Shown: positions 52,053 through 61,018 of the stretch, piece after piece
How positions within the stretch are numbered: the stretch's first letter is position 1
How the letters are laid out: each line of letters starts with the position of its first letter
Source: Liminaster sp017519885
GTDB taxonomy: Bacteria > Bacteroidota > Bacteroidia > Bacteroidales > UBA3663
Direction: 5' to 3'
Assembly (NCBI GenBank): GCA_017519885.1
Contig: JAFWRO010000057.1
Location: 40,644 to 104,643, forward strand
DNA: 64,000 nucleotides
Position numbers and translations under genes: made by a program
The notes under the pieces: model-generated
What the model was told of the DNA's origin: nothing
Database searches by the model: none
Seen by the model: the letters and a program-made list of their open reading frames with translations, nothing else

Positions 52053-53195
52053 TCAATCTTCCCAGAAACTGGGACGTACGAGGGATGCACCCCAATAGGG
52101 GGAGGTGCAATCGACGCACCATCGGCTTGCCCATGAGACTGGAGGGTCAAATTCAGGACGGTATTCATAGACGCGCCATTCTCGTTGCCATAGTTCCTTC
52201 CATGTCGAATTAGAGACAGTCTCTTCATCGGCTATTTCTACCCGGCGCTTTTCGACATGTCCCACGTCCCTGCGAGTGACGTAGATGTAGGCCGATGTGG
52301 AGTTAAGGCTCACACCTACATATCCGATGGCATGGACGTCGGCCGTCTGGCAATGGATGTTGGTGGGCAAGGCGGAAGGTTGGGGCGTGAAGAGACCTCC
52401 CATCTCGTTGCTGAGTTGGGCAGATAGACGCTCGTACTCGAATTCTTCGCGCGAGATGGCTGTCTGATGAACACGGGTATAATAGCGATAGTTGAACCGG
52501 TTGTCGTCCTTGTCGACATTGTAGATCACGAAGTTGCGCATTTGCCCGGACTCGTAGTTCTCGTTGTTGCCGAAGATGTGGGAGTGATTGTAGTGTTGTG
52601 CCCATCCGGTATTGAGGAGGGTCTTGACAGGAATTATCTCATTGGTTTCGGGGGCATATTCATAAAAGGCAGTCAGCGGGGTATGCACTTCCCAGGTCTC
52701 TTCGTAGTTCCAACGATAATACTGCTTTTCGGCAGAAGTGGGAGCGGGGGTAACCATAAAATTGACATTCTGGCCATCGATGCCCATCTCCCAACTGAGT
52801 CCCTCGATTTCGGGAGTGGGGAGGGGCTCCTGTGGTGTGGACGTGTATGTGTTGTCGTTCCAGATCACTTCGAGCCAGTATTTGCAGGAAGGGTCAAGCT
52901 GGCCGACGCGGACCATATAGGTGCCGTAGAGGTTGTTGCCCTTCCATACGTCGCCGTTCGAACCATGTACGGCAATCTCTGCATCGTAGATTGAGAGGCC
53001 TCCGTATAATTCTTCGTCATCGGGGTCGATGGAAATGCTGTGCGAAAGGTAGAAGAAGCATTCGGTGCTGCTCTGGATGGTACCTTCGACGCAGAGAACC
53101 TGGGTGTCGGACTTGGAGAGGTTGGCATCGAACTCATCGACACAGGAGCAGCACAGCAACGCGGCTATAATTATATAATATATGTACGTGCGCAT
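52053..53195 (-). CDS. DUF4249-family lipoprotein
   Basis: 380 residues with a lipoprotein signal (IIIAALLCCSC, acceptor near residue 18) and the family opening VDEFDANLSKSDTQVLCVEG. The body is beta-rich (MVRVGQLDPSCKYWLEVIW). DUF4249 proteins are encoded next to TonB receptors, in this case 3 nt after the receptor's stop, and are thought to be surface partners, though their exact role is unknown. Confidence 0.88.
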   Translation of the reverse strand: MRTYIYYIIIAALLCCSCVDEFDANLSKSDTQVLCVEGTIQSSTECFFYLSHSISIDPDDEELYGGLSIYDAEIAVHGSNGDVWKGNNLYGTYMVRVGQLDPSCKYWLEVIWNDNTYTSTPQEPLPTPEIEGLSWEMGIDGQNVNFMVTPAPTSAEKQYYRWNYEETWEVHTPLTAFYEYAPETNEIIPVKTLLNTGWAQHYNHSHIFGNNENYESGQMRNFVIYNVDKDDNRFNYRYYTRVHQTAISREEFEYERLSAQLSNEMGGLFTPQPSALPTNIHCQTADVHAIGYVGVSLNSTSAYIYVTRRDVGHVEKRRVEIADEETVSNSTWKELWQREWRVYEYRPEFDPPVSWASRWCVDCTSPYWGASLVRPSFWED

Positions 53196-53198
53196 AGG

Positions 53199-56096
53199 TC
53201 AGAACTTGATGTTATAGGAAACGAAGGGGATGGGAGCGCCGAAGATTGAGAGCTTGTAGCCCTGGACGGAGCCATAATTGCCAAGATAGTAGATCGAGTA
53301 GGCGTTCTTTCGAGCCAGGAGGTTGTAGCATCCGATGGAAATCCAGGAATGGAAGAGTGCGGTGAGATGATGGGAGGGTTCGATGTTGAACGAAGCGTCG
53401 ACGCGGAAATAGTCGGGCATTCGATAGCCGTTGCGTTCGGTGTAGAACGGTAGGAAGCGCCCCTGCGACTGATTGAAATACTGACCTGCAGGAATGGTGG
53501 TGGGACGACCGGTGCTGTAGTCGAGGTTCATCGAAAAGCTATAGCGATGGGTGAACTTGTAGTTGCCAACAAACTTCAGTTCGTGTGGCCTGTCGTATTC
53601 GGCAGGGAACCACGCGCCTCCATTGATGGCCAGGGCGGCCGATGCGTCGTCCTGCTGGAGTTCGGTGCGCGAATAACTGTAACTGATCCATCCGGTGAGC
53701 ATACCGACATCCTTCTTGAGCTGAAGCTCGACACCATAAGCTCGGCCGCGTACACCGAGGACATCGTTCTCGAGGTCGGGATTCATGAGCAGCTGGCCTG
53801 CGCTACGGTAGGTCAGGTAGTTGTTCATCTGCTTGTAGTAGGCTTCGATGTTGACTTCGTACTTGGCGTTGTGGGTCTGGTAGTAATAGCCTGCTGCCAC
53901 TTGCCATCCGTCCTGGGGCTTGATGCGAGAGTTGCTGAGCGTCCAGGTGTCGGTGGGCGACATGATGCTGGTGTTCGAAACCTTGTGGATGAACTGGTGC
54001 ATCGTGTTGAAACTTGCCTTGACGGACTGATCTTCGGCGAGCTTGTAGCTGGCAGAAAGACGTACTTCGGGCGACTGGTAGGTATGGGTCTTGCCTTCGC
54101 GCATTGCATTGAAGAGATTATACCGAAGGCCGCCGATGACCTTCAGACGAGGCATCACCTGCCAGGAGTCTTCGGCAAAGAGGGCCGACTCGATGGCCTT
54201 GTCTTCGTCTAGTTCACGGAAGGCGATAAATGAATCGTCACCGACGGGTTCGTAAGTGCCGGGATTGATCAGATAGAACTGGGAGTGGAGTCCTACCTGC
54301 AACTGGTGGCTGTCGTTGATCGCGATGTTGACATTGGCACGTGCAAACCATTGGTTGATGTTGAACGAAAGGCGGGCGGCTTCGTAAATCTTTTCGGTCT
54401 CCTCGTTGTGGTAGTCGTAATGATCCATTCCGATGTTGAAACTGGAGTTGACGCGGCTACTGTAGCGGCTCTTCCATTCGAGCGAACCGTTGAGATTGGA
54501 GTAGCCATAGCGGCTGAAGGGAGAAAAGGAGAATCGGTCGTGGCTGGTGTAGAAATAGGCGTTGATGCGATGATCACGGTTGATGGCTGTGGCGAGCGTG
54601 GTACTGAGATCCCAGAAGCCTGCCTTGCCATTGCGGTATCCGCTTTTCTCGGGGATCATGTCGAGCATCCAGTCGCTGTAGGTCGAACGTCCGCCCACGA
54701 GGAGGGAGACGTGTTCGGGAACAACTGGTATTTCGAGATTGGCCTTGCTGGTGACGAGTCCTATGCTGGCCGAACCGTGAAACTCCTTCCAATCGGCATT
54801 GCGGTTGTGGATGTCCATCACCGAAGAGATGCGCCCGCCATATTGCGCAGGGATGCCACTTTTGTAGAGTTCGGTTTCGCCAACCATATCGCTATTGAAT
54901 GCCGAGAAGATGCCGAACATGTGCATCGGATTGAACACGGTGTTTCCATTGAGCAGGATGAGATTCTGGTCGGCAGCACCTCCTCGCACATTGAATCCGC
55001 TCGAAGCCTCGCCCATGGTCTTGACACCAGGCAGGGTCTGCACGACCTTCATGACATCGGCTTCGCCCAGCGCCAGTGGGATATTGCGGAGTTGGGCAGG
55101 ACGGAACTTCTCCATACCAACCTGAGCATTGTTGACCTTCTGCTGGAATCCACGAACGGTGACTTCGTCGAGGATGTGGTCCTCGCGAATAGGTTCAAGG
55201 TCGGCGAAGATGTCCGACTCGGAGAATGTCTCCTCTTCGTCGTATTGAGGACGGTTGTCGCCAAGATAAGCCTGGTAGGACCTGACTTCGACGGGCTCGT
55301 TGCTGAAGATCGAGTCGGGAGCGAGGAGGGGAGGAGAAAGAGGATTTTGAAGGGTTTGAAGGGTTCTAGGGGTTCTAGGGGTTTGAGAGGTAAAGAGGGG
55401 TGAAGAAGAATCGGCGGCAAGCAATTGGTCGAGGTATATGACATCTTCACACAGGCTTGACTCTATGAGTTTCGTGTTGTACTTGTGTTTCGCCTTGCGA
55501 CTATTGTTGCGCAAAAGTTGCTTGTATTGCGGATATGCCTCGATAAGGTCCTTGACGTTCTTGAGTTTCAAGAGCGTGGAGTCGGGAGTGAGAAGAAAAA
55601 AGTCGTCTTTTTGGTCGAGATAATGATATGTATGCATATCGCGGATGACATCGCCGCCGCGACTTTTGACCCTGCGATGGACCAAGGCCACATGTCTGCC
55701 TTCTCGCAGTATCTGGTTGTAATGCCCATTGATGGGCACAAAAGGCTTGCCATCGATGACGAAGTAGTCAATCTTGTCCTGGTCGGGAAGAATGTTTATG
55801 CCCTTGACGGGAGAGAGCACAGCCAACCAGTTGCGATAGATATCGTAACGAAGCCAGACATTGCGATAGAGCCGACCTTCGAAGCAAACGTCGCCTTGCA
55901 CAAAATCCTTGTTGTCCCAGTAGGGATGGTTCATCCAGGCTTTCAGAGGAAATCCCGGTTCGATGCGGCCGTGGTAGAGGGCAGCATAGTCACCCGCCGC
56001 CTGCAGGTACTGCTCGAAAGTCTGTGCCTTGAGCGAAGGAGCGAAGACCAAAAGCAGGCATGAAAACCATCTGAGGATAATACCTTTGCTTGACAT
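53199..56096 (-). CDS. TonB-dependent receptor with unusual N-terminal domain
   Basis: 965 residues. The signal peptide (to about residue 24, PSLKAQ) is followed by a domain of about 200 residues (TFEQYLQAAGDYAALYHGRI to about 225) that I cannot name. A proline/threonine-rich linker (about 225-300) comes next, containing the translated 9-bp repeat at 236-253. The plug begins near 305 (DEVTVRGFQQKVNNAQVGME, then GGAADQNLILLNGNTVFNPM) and the barrel runs to the C-terminal Phe (FVSYNIKF). It imports a substrate using TonB energy, probably with the DUF4249 lipoprotein. No classic SusD is present. Confidence 0.9.
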   Translation of the reverse strand: MSSKGIILRWFSCLLLVFAPSLKAQTFEQYLQAAGDYAALYHGRIEPGFPLKAWMNHPYWDNKDFVQGDVCFEGRLYRNVWLRYDIYRNWLAVLSPVKGINILPDQDKIDYFVIDGKPFVPINGHYNQILREGRHVALVHRRVKSRGGDVIRDMHTYHYLDQKDDFFLLTPDSTLLKLKNVKDLIEAYPQYKQLLRNNSRKAKHKYNTKLIESSLCEDVIYLDQLLAADSSSPLFTSQTPRTPRTLQTLQNPLSPPLLAPDSIFSNEPVEVRSYQAYLGDNRPQYDEEETFSESDIFADLEPIREDHILDEVTVRGFQQKVNNAQVGMEKFRPAQLRNIPLALGEADVMKVVQTLPGVKTMGEASSGFNVRGGAADQNLILLNGNTVFNPMHMFGIFSAFNSDMVGETELYKSGIPAQYGGRISSVMDIHNRNADWKEFHGSASIGLVTSKANLEIPVVPEHVSLLVGGRSTYSDWMLDMIPEKSGYRNGKAGFWDLSTTLATAINRDHRINAYFYTSHDRFSFSPFSRYGYSNLNGSLEWKSRYSSRVNSSFNIGMDHYDYHNEETEKIYEAARLSFNINQWFARANVNIAINDSHQLQVGLHSQFYLINPGTYEPVGDDSFIAFRELDEDKAIESALFAEDSWQVMPRLKVIGGLRYNLFNAMREGKTHTYQSPEVRLSASYKLAEDQSVKASFNTMHQFIHKVSNTSIMSPTDTWTLSNSRIKPQDGWQVAAGYYYQTHNAKYEVNIEAYYKQMNNYLTYRSAGQLLMNPDLENDVLGVRGRAYGVELQLKKDVGMLTGWISYSYSRTELQQDDASAALAINGGAWFPAEYDRPHELKFVGNYKFTHRYSFSMNLDYSTGRPTTIPAGQYFNQSQGRFLPFYTERNGYRMPDYFRVDASFNIEPSHHLTALFHSWISIGCYNLLARKNAYSIYYLGNYGSVQGYKLSIFGAPIPFVSYNIKF
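55336..55391. repeat. 9-bp-period repeat inside the TonB receptor coding sequence
   Basis: On the coding strand five to six steps such as CTCAAACCC, CTAGAACCC and TTCAAACCC. Being a multiple of three it stays in frame and encodes QTP-RTP-RTL-QTL-type tripeptides in the linker between the N-terminal domain and plug. The same sequence type otherwise lies in spacers. Confidence 0.8.
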
Positions 56097-56214
56097 ATCA
56101 GAATGAGAAATGCTTGATGATGGAGCTCATCATATTCTTTAGAGTGTATCTTTATATCCAATAAATGCGGAATAAGGGGAAACCTTGCACGATTGGACAT
56201 CGTATTTTACAATA

Positions 56215-56252
56215 ATCGCCCATTGTCGTATGGTATTTGGACAATAGGCGAT
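56215..56252 (-). terminator. Hairpin downstream of gldH
   Basis: The arms 56215-56227 and 56240-56252 pair over 13 bp with one mismatch, directly after the gldH stop on the minus strand. Confidence 0.6.
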
Positions 56253-56255
56253 GGA

Positions 56256-56822
56256 TCAGTATTGCTTTGACAACGAAAGTCCGATGGCTGAAAGACCGGT
56301 AAATCCGTGCATATCCCTCGTGTCGGGGATGAGCATCATTCGATAGGACCCCAAGGAATCGAACTGGATGGAGAAGTCGTCGATGAACCCGTCGTAGTCG
56401 ATGAGCGAGCCCCAGGAGGGCCCGAGGGGACGACCCAAGGTGTCACGTACAACAGGAGCAATATGCTTGCGAAGGACGTTGCGCACGATGTGCTCACGGC
56501 CTCCAGTGGTGTCGGTCTGCTGGATGATAAGTTGCATGGGCACCCGTGTATAATGATAATCGGCCGACATCCGCACGCTGTACCCCATCGTGTAGGGGAT
56601 GCCTTGCAGAATAGGAGTACGTATGGTCGTGGGGTCGGTGATCTGTATGGGGAAGAACAGGGTGTCCGAGGCTTTCCATCCGAGGATTGGAACATCGATG
56701 ACCTTATTATAGGCAGGATCAGTTCCGTCCTCGTTGTTTTGGCATGCGCTCAACATCATTGTTGTCGTTGCCAACATTGCCATTCGACGGATTACCCTGA
56801 TTGTCCTGCTGTTTGTTGTCAT
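56256..56822 (-). CDS. GldH-family lipoprotein
   Basis: 188 residues with a lipoprotein signal (ATTTMMLSAC, acceptor Cys27). The body (KASDTLFFPIQITDP and YSVRMSADYHYTRVPMQLII) follows GldH, first known from Flavobacterium gliding but present in non-gliding Bacteroidales. The start is uncertain: the ATG at 56822 overlaps ricT by 104 nt, and later ATGs at 56783 or 56777 still overlap it by about 60 nt. No clear ribosome site distinguishes them. The function in non-gliding species is unknown. Confidence 0.8.
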   Translation of the reverse strand: MTTNSRTIRVIRRMAMLATTTMMLSACQNNEDGTDPAYNKVIDVPILGWKASDTLFFPIQITDPTTIRTPILQGIPYTMGYSVRMSADYHYTRVPMQLIIQQTDTTGGREHIVRNVLRKHIAPVVRDTLGRPLGPSWGSLIDYDGFIDDFSIQFDSLGSYRMMLIPDTRDMHGFTGLSAIGLSLSKQY

Positions 56823-57984
56823 TGTTGCGGATCTTGTTAGAGCGCTTCTTCTTTTTCTTCGAACGGTCGAAGCGATTGAGCGCTTCGTCGCCTACGCCGT
56901 CGGTGAACTCGGGGCTATTGTTCGTTTCGGCACTCTCGGTGTCGAGTCGCTCGGGTTTCTCGCCGCGCTTGTTCATATGATAAACATCGAAGGCGCGTTG
57001 TGCAGAGATGGTGACCAGATTGAACCCGCCTTCGCGTCCGGAGGAATAGGTGCATTTGCGCGCCAATGTATCGACCTTAAAGAGGTGCCATTCGCCACCG
57101 AGCGTGTAGAGGACGATGTCCTTGCTGGGAATGTCGTTGCTGGCTTCCATGTAGCAGTCAACCTCATAGTTGAGGCAACACTTCAGCTTGGCGCACTGTC
57201 CGGCCAACTTCTGGGGATTGAGCGAGAGGTCCTGGAATCGAGCGGCGGCGGTGCCTACCGACTGGAAGCGTGTCTGCCACTTGGCGCAGCACAATTCACG
57301 ACCGCAGGGACCGATGCCACCGATGCGTCCGGCCTCCTGGCGTGCACCAATCTGCTTCATCTCGATGCGAATCTTGAAGGCTGCGGCCAGGTCCTTGATG
57401 AGTTGGCGGAAATCGACGCGTCCGTCAGCAATGTAGTAGAAGATGGCCTTCTGCCCATCGCCCTGGAATTCCACGTCGCCGATCTTCATCTCCAGTCCGA
57501 GACCTTCGGCAATCTGACGACTGCGCAGCATCGTCTCCTGCTCGCGTGCTTTCGCTTCGTAGTAGCGCTGCATATCGTTCTCGCGAGCATGGCGGAACAC
57601 TTTCTTCTGGGCATCGGGCGAATCGAAATGGAAATTGCACTTTTTCATCTGCAGATGCACCAGGTAGCCAGTGAGGGTCACCTCACCGATGTCGTGCCCA
57701 GGATTGCCTTCGACAGCCACGATGTCGCCCTTGTGCAGGTCAAGCCCCTCGGAATTGAGGTAGTAACCCTTGCGGGTGTTCTTGAACTGCACTTCCACGT
57801 AGGGGCACTCGCCTACGAGTTCCGGAGCATCGTCCATATAGTCATAGACCATCTGGGGTTTGTTCTGTCGGCAAATCTGGCTGTGGCTTCGGCAGTTGTC
57901 CGAGTCCTTTTGGCTGGGTTCCGACTGAAAAACCTCGTATGGCTCTATGGCGTCGATATATTCGATTTCCTTTTTTGCTGCCAT
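56719..57984 (-). CDS. ricT: PSP1-domain protein RicT (YaaT)
   Basis: 421 residues, cytoplasmic. The PSP1 region (about 60-300) shows YVEVQFKNTRKGYY, GGIGPCGRELCCAKWQTRFQ and LAGQCAKLKCCLNYEVDCY, the cysteine motifs that hold an iron-sulfur cluster in the Bacillus Ric complex. The C-terminal 90 residues are low complexity (KKKKKRSNKIRNNDNK, Asn/Gln/Gly rich) and lie largely in the stretch overlapped by gldH in another frame. In Bacillus RicT helps RNase Y mature RNA. The gene is 27 nt downstream of rny, consistent with that partnership (inference). Confidence 0.9.
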   Translation of the reverse strand: MAAKKEIEYIDAIEPYEVFQSEPSQKDSDNCRSHSQICRQNKPQMVYDYMDDAPELVGECPYVEVQFKNTRKGYYLNSEGLDLHKGDIVAVEGNPGHDIGEVTLTGYLVHLQMKKCNFHFDSPDAQKKVFRHARENDMQRYYEAKAREQETMLRSRQIAEGLGLEMKIGDVEFQGDGQKAIFYYIADGRVDFRQLIKDLAAAFKIRIEMKQIGARQEAGRIGGIGPCGRELCCAKWQTRFQSVGTAAARFQDLSLNPQKLAGQCAKLKCCLNYEVDCYMEASNDIPSKDIVLYTLGGEWHLFKVDTLARKCTYSSGREGGFNLVTISAQRAFDVYHMNKRGEKPERLDTESAETNNSPEFTDGVGDEALNRFDRSKKKKKRSNKIRNNDNKQQDNQGNPSNGNVGNDNNDVERMPKQRGRN

Positions 57985-58011
57985 GAGATATCCTTTTCAG
58001 CAATTCTCGGC

Positions 58012-59547
58012 TTACTTGGCGTAAGCCACTGAACGTGTTTCGCGAATTACGGTAATCTTGACCTGACCGGGATAGGTCATCTCGGTCTGTATCTTGCGGG
58101 CGATATCAGCTGAGAGTTTCTCCGATTCGGCATCACTGATCTTGTCAGCACCGACGATGACGCGAAGTTCGCGACCGGCTTGGATGGCATACGACTTGAC
58201 GACACCAGGATAGGATTGGGCCAGATTCTCGAGGTCGTTGAGACGCTTGATGTAAGCCTCGACAATCTCACGACGAGCACCGGGACGAGCACCCGAGATG
58301 GCATCGCAAATCTGCACGATAGGCGCGATGATGGAGGTCATCTCGCATTCCTCGTGGTGAGCTGCGATGGCATTGACGATGTCGGCCTTCCCCTTGTACT
58401 CCTCAGCAATCTTTGCGCCAAGCAGTGCATGCGGTAATTCGGGTTCGTCGTCGGGTACTTTGCCGATGTCGTGCAATAGACCGGCGCGGCGTGCCTTCTT
58501 GACATTCAGACCAAGTTCGGCAGCCATGATAGCACAAAGGTTGGCTGTCTCGCGGGCATGCTGCAGGAGGTTCTGACCGTAGGACGAACGATACTTCATC
58601 TTACCAATCATACGGATAAGTTCGGGATGCAGACCATGCACGCCCATATCGATACAGGTACGCTTGCCGGTCTCGATGATCTCTTCTTCGAGCTGCTTCT
58701 TGACCTTGGCCACCACTTCCTCGATACGAGCAGGATGGATGCGGCCGTCGAGCACCAACTGATGGAGGGCCAGACGAGCCACCTCGCGACGCACGGGGTC
58801 GAAGCATGAGAGAACGATGGCTTCGGGAGTGTCGTCGACAACAACTTCGACACCAGTTGCAGCCTCAAGGGCTCGGATGTTGCGACCTTCGCGGCCGATG
58901 ATGCGTCCCTTCACCTCATCGGAGTCGATGTGGAAGACGGTGACGGAATTTTCGACAGCAGTTTCAGTGGCGACGCGTTGGATGGTCTTGATGACAATCG
59001 ACTTGGCCCCCTTGTTGGCGGTCATACGAGCATCGTCCATAATCTCGTTGATGTAGCTGGCAGCCTCGGTCTTAGCCTCATCCTTCAAGCCTTCGATGAG
59101 GTTCTTCTTGGCCTCTTCGGCACTTAAGCCGGCAATCTGCTCGAGCATCTTGCGTCCTTCGGCAAGGCGTGCTTCGGCTTCCTTCTTCTTTTGCTCCACC
59201 AGGTCGAGCTGCTTCTGCAGGTTCTGACGAGTGTTGTCGTTGTCGTTGATGCGACGATCCAGCTCGCTCTGCTTCTGCTGGAGTTGCTGTTGCTGCTGCT
59301 TGATGCGCTGCTCGTTCTGCTGCATCTTCTGGTTGCGCTGATTGGCCTGACGGTCCAATTCGCTCTGCATTCGGCTGATTTTTTCCTTTGCCTCAACGAG
59401 TTTCTGCTCCTTGAGGAGTTCGCCTTCCTTTTCGGCCTCAGCCAGGGTCTTCTTGAAGGTCTTGCCCAGGAATGTGTTCCATATGGCGAAAACGATACCG
59501 CCTCCGATGACGAAACCGATGATCGCTGCTAAGATTATTGATGTCAT
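58012..59547 (-). CDS. rny: Ribonuclease Y
   Basis: Membrane-anchored endoribonuclease starting mRNA decay. 511 residues: an N-terminal helix (ILAAIIGFVIGGGIVFAIWN), a long coiled coil (about 25-190, Gln/Glu/Lys rich), a KH domain (GRIIGREGRNIRALEAATGVE, shown in part: RIIGREGRNIRALEAATG) and an HD domain with LLHDIGKVPDDE and HHEECEMTSI. It is upstream of ricT and 117 nt after zapA. Confidence 0.96.
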   Translation of the reverse strand: MTSIILAAIIGFVIGGGIVFAIWNTFLGKTFKKTLAEAEKEGELLKEQKLVEAKEKISRMQSELDRQANQRNQKMQQNEQRIKQQQQQLQQKQSELDRRINDNDNTRQNLQKQLDLVEQKKKEAEARLAEGRKMLEQIAGLSAEEAKKNLIEGLKDEAKTEAASYINEIMDDARMTANKGAKSIVIKTIQRVATETAVENSVTVFHIDSDEVKGRIIGREGRNIRALEAATGVEVVVDDTPEAIVLSCFDPVRREVARLALHQLVLDGRIHPARIEEVVAKVKKQLEEEIIETGKRTCIDMGVHGLHPELIRMIGKMKYRSSYGQNLLQHARETANLCAIMAAELGLNVKKARRAGLLHDIGKVPDDEPELPHALLGAKIAEEYKGKADIVNAIAAHHEECEMTSIIAPIVQICDAISGARPGARREIVEAYIKRLNDLENLAQSYPGVVKSYAIQAGRELRVIVGADKISDAESEKLSADIARKIQTEMTYPGQVKITVIRETRSVAYAK

Positions 59548-59664
59548 TGATAGAACAGGGATTGAAAGTATATAATTGAGTTAAATATGTGCAATGCAGC
59601 AGCACCGACAATCTCTAGAAAGAGATGCCGGTAAGCGATGGATGCGGAATGGAAAGGGAATGGG

Positions 59665-59973
59665 TCAGGACGGTGTGTTGTCCGTGCCGAGGAACTCCTG
59701 CAAATCGGCCACAATATTTGCCAGGCTAGCTTCTGTGGCCTCCAGGTTGGCATTGTTGCCCTGCTTTTGGCACAATACTGCCAAATCAACGGCAGCCATA
59801 GCCATAATGCGCTCGGAGGGGAGATTCGCTCCTCGGTATTTGGTACTATAGGCAATGAGTCGTCGATTCACCATCCGGGCAGCCTCGCGAAAGAGAGGTT
59901 CTTCTTTGGGCTCAACCCAGAGGGGGTAGATCGACTCTCCGACCTGTATATTGATTCTGATCTTCTTATCCAT
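59665..59973 (-). CDS. zapA: Cell division protein ZapA
   Basis: 102 residues from the ATG at 59973 (MDKKIRINIQVG), whose codons overlap the upstream gene's end by 8 nt. IRINIQVGESIYPLWV is the small beta domain, EEPLFREAARMVNRRLIAY the linker helix, and the coiled coil continues with AMAAVDLAVLCQKQ. ZapA bundles FtsZ filaments at midcell. It is coupled to the coiled-coil protein before it. Confidence 0.88.
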   Translation of the reverse strand: MDKKIRINIQVGESIYPLWVEPKEEPLFREAARMVNRRLIAYSTKYRGANLPSERIMAMAAVDLAVLCQKQGNNANLEATEASLANIVADLQEFLGTDNTPS

Positions 59974-60265
59974 GTTGCAACGTCTGGATGCAAGCATCTA
60001 TCTCGCTTACCATGGCGAGGTATTGTTTCTTCAGCTGTTCCACCCGTTCGGGATTGTTGCCCGAAGCAGCCAGTCCTGACCGAAGATACTGGTATTTTCT
60101 GTCGAGTTCGGCTTTTTCCTTCTCCAGTTGCCTGTACTTTTCCTGCTGTTCGTCGAGTTGCCGCTGCAGGTCCGTTATGCGTGCCTCTGCCTCAATGCAA
60201 CGTTTCTTGAGACGGTCAATCAGCATACGTAAGTTGCTGGTCAGTTTGCGTAAGTCGATACTCAT
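59966..60265 (-). CDS. Small coiled-coil protein coupled to zapA
   Basis: 99 residues. Positions about 5-65 are one continuous heptad pattern (RMLIDRLKKRCIEAEARI then RQLDEQQEKYRQLEKEKAEL), followed by a short C-terminal helix (ERVEQLKKQYLAMVSEIDAC). Length and setting recall ZapB-like division proteins, but there is no clear sequence signature. It overlaps the zapA start by 8 nt, so the two are made together. The division role is inferred from position. Confidence 0.78.
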   Translation of the reverse strand: MSIDLRKLTSNLRMLIDRLKKRCIEAEARITDLQRQLDEQQEKYRQLEKEKAELDRKYQYLRSGLAASGNNPERVEQLKKQYLAMVSEIDACIQTLQHG

Positions 60266-60318
60266 GACATAAAATTGTGTGCGAAGATATGTATTTTTTT
60301 ATAAATGTCAAAATAAAT

Positions 60319-60343
60319 GCCCCGATTTTTACAAAATCAGGGC
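60319..60343 (-). terminator. Intrinsic terminator of the DUF3109 gene
   Basis: An 11-bp stem (60319-60329 with 60333-60343, one mismatch, 3-nt loop) followed on the minus strand by ATTTATTTT. Confidence 0.7.
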
Positions 60344-60371
60344 AAATTTTCCTCGATTTCGGTCGATTTTT

Positions 60372-61013
60372 TCATATCATACCGATTTTTTTCATCTCTT
60401 TTGCACAAATTTCCAACTCGTTGTACCACTCCTCGCCGAAACGGCGAATCAGCCCATCACGCACGCATTGGTAGATGTGCATTCCCTTCTTTCGACCGAG
60501 TTTCTTGGCGCATCCGCACATTCCGGGTTGTTGGTCGTAGTTCACAGCCGTGTATTCTCCGATCTTCTTCAGTCGGATGGGGTAGAGTTGGCAGGAGATG
60601 GGCTTGATGAATGGAGTCTTGCCATCGCGATAACCTGGCAGCGTAGAGAATTTCCCCTCGCGAAATGCTTTTTCAATGGCACAGAGGCAAGCGCCTTTGA
60701 GCGGAGCATCGACGTTGGCATCATTGTAGGTGCAGAACACACAGTCGTGACCTTCGACGACTGTCGTTACCCAGTCGCCGGCCTTGTCCTTGAAGTAAGG
60801 CCCTGCCTCGCGAAGTGTCTTTTGACCACGGGGCGTAAGGTCGTCCCACACGATGGGGATGACCTCCTTCATTGCCTGGAGTTCGTCGTCGTCGAGAGGT
60901 GCGCCGCTTTCGCCTTCGCTGTTGCAGCAGTTGCCTTTGCAGACGCTCAAGTCACAGCAGAATGCCTCAGAGAGCACGTCTTCGCTGACCAATGTGTCGC
61001 CGATGTGGACCAT
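60372..61013 (-). CDS. DUF3109-family cysteine-rich protein
   Basis: 213 residues from the ATG at 61013 (MVHIGDTLVSEDVL), the family's usual start; the four codons before it begin with TTG. There are many cysteines in pairs and clusters: CCDLSVCKGNCC near the N-terminus, DCVFCTY, ACLCAIEKAF, SCQLYP and GMCGC. The pattern suggests metal or Fe-S binding as in YkgJ-type zinc/iron-chelating proteins. Biological role unknown. Preceded by a 7-bp AATT repeat and the MoxR-like gene. Confidence 0.88.
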   Translation of the reverse strand: MVHIGDTLVSEDVLSEAFCCDLSVCKGNCCNSEGESGAPLDDDELQAMKEVIPIVWDDLTPRGQKTLREAGPYFKDKAGDWVTTVVEGHDCVFCTYNDANVDAPLKGACLCAIEKAFREGKFSTLPGYRDGKTPFIKPISCQLYPIRLKKIGEYTAVNYDQQPGMCGCAKKLGRKKGMHIYQCVRDGLIRRFGEEWYNELEICAKEMKKIGMI

Positions 61014-61018
61014 GTCAA

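Noticed and set aside
59548..59664. 6S RNA between rny and zapA
   Set aside because: The gap is only about 117 nt and contains no long imperfect hairpin with the open central bubble expected of 6S RNA.
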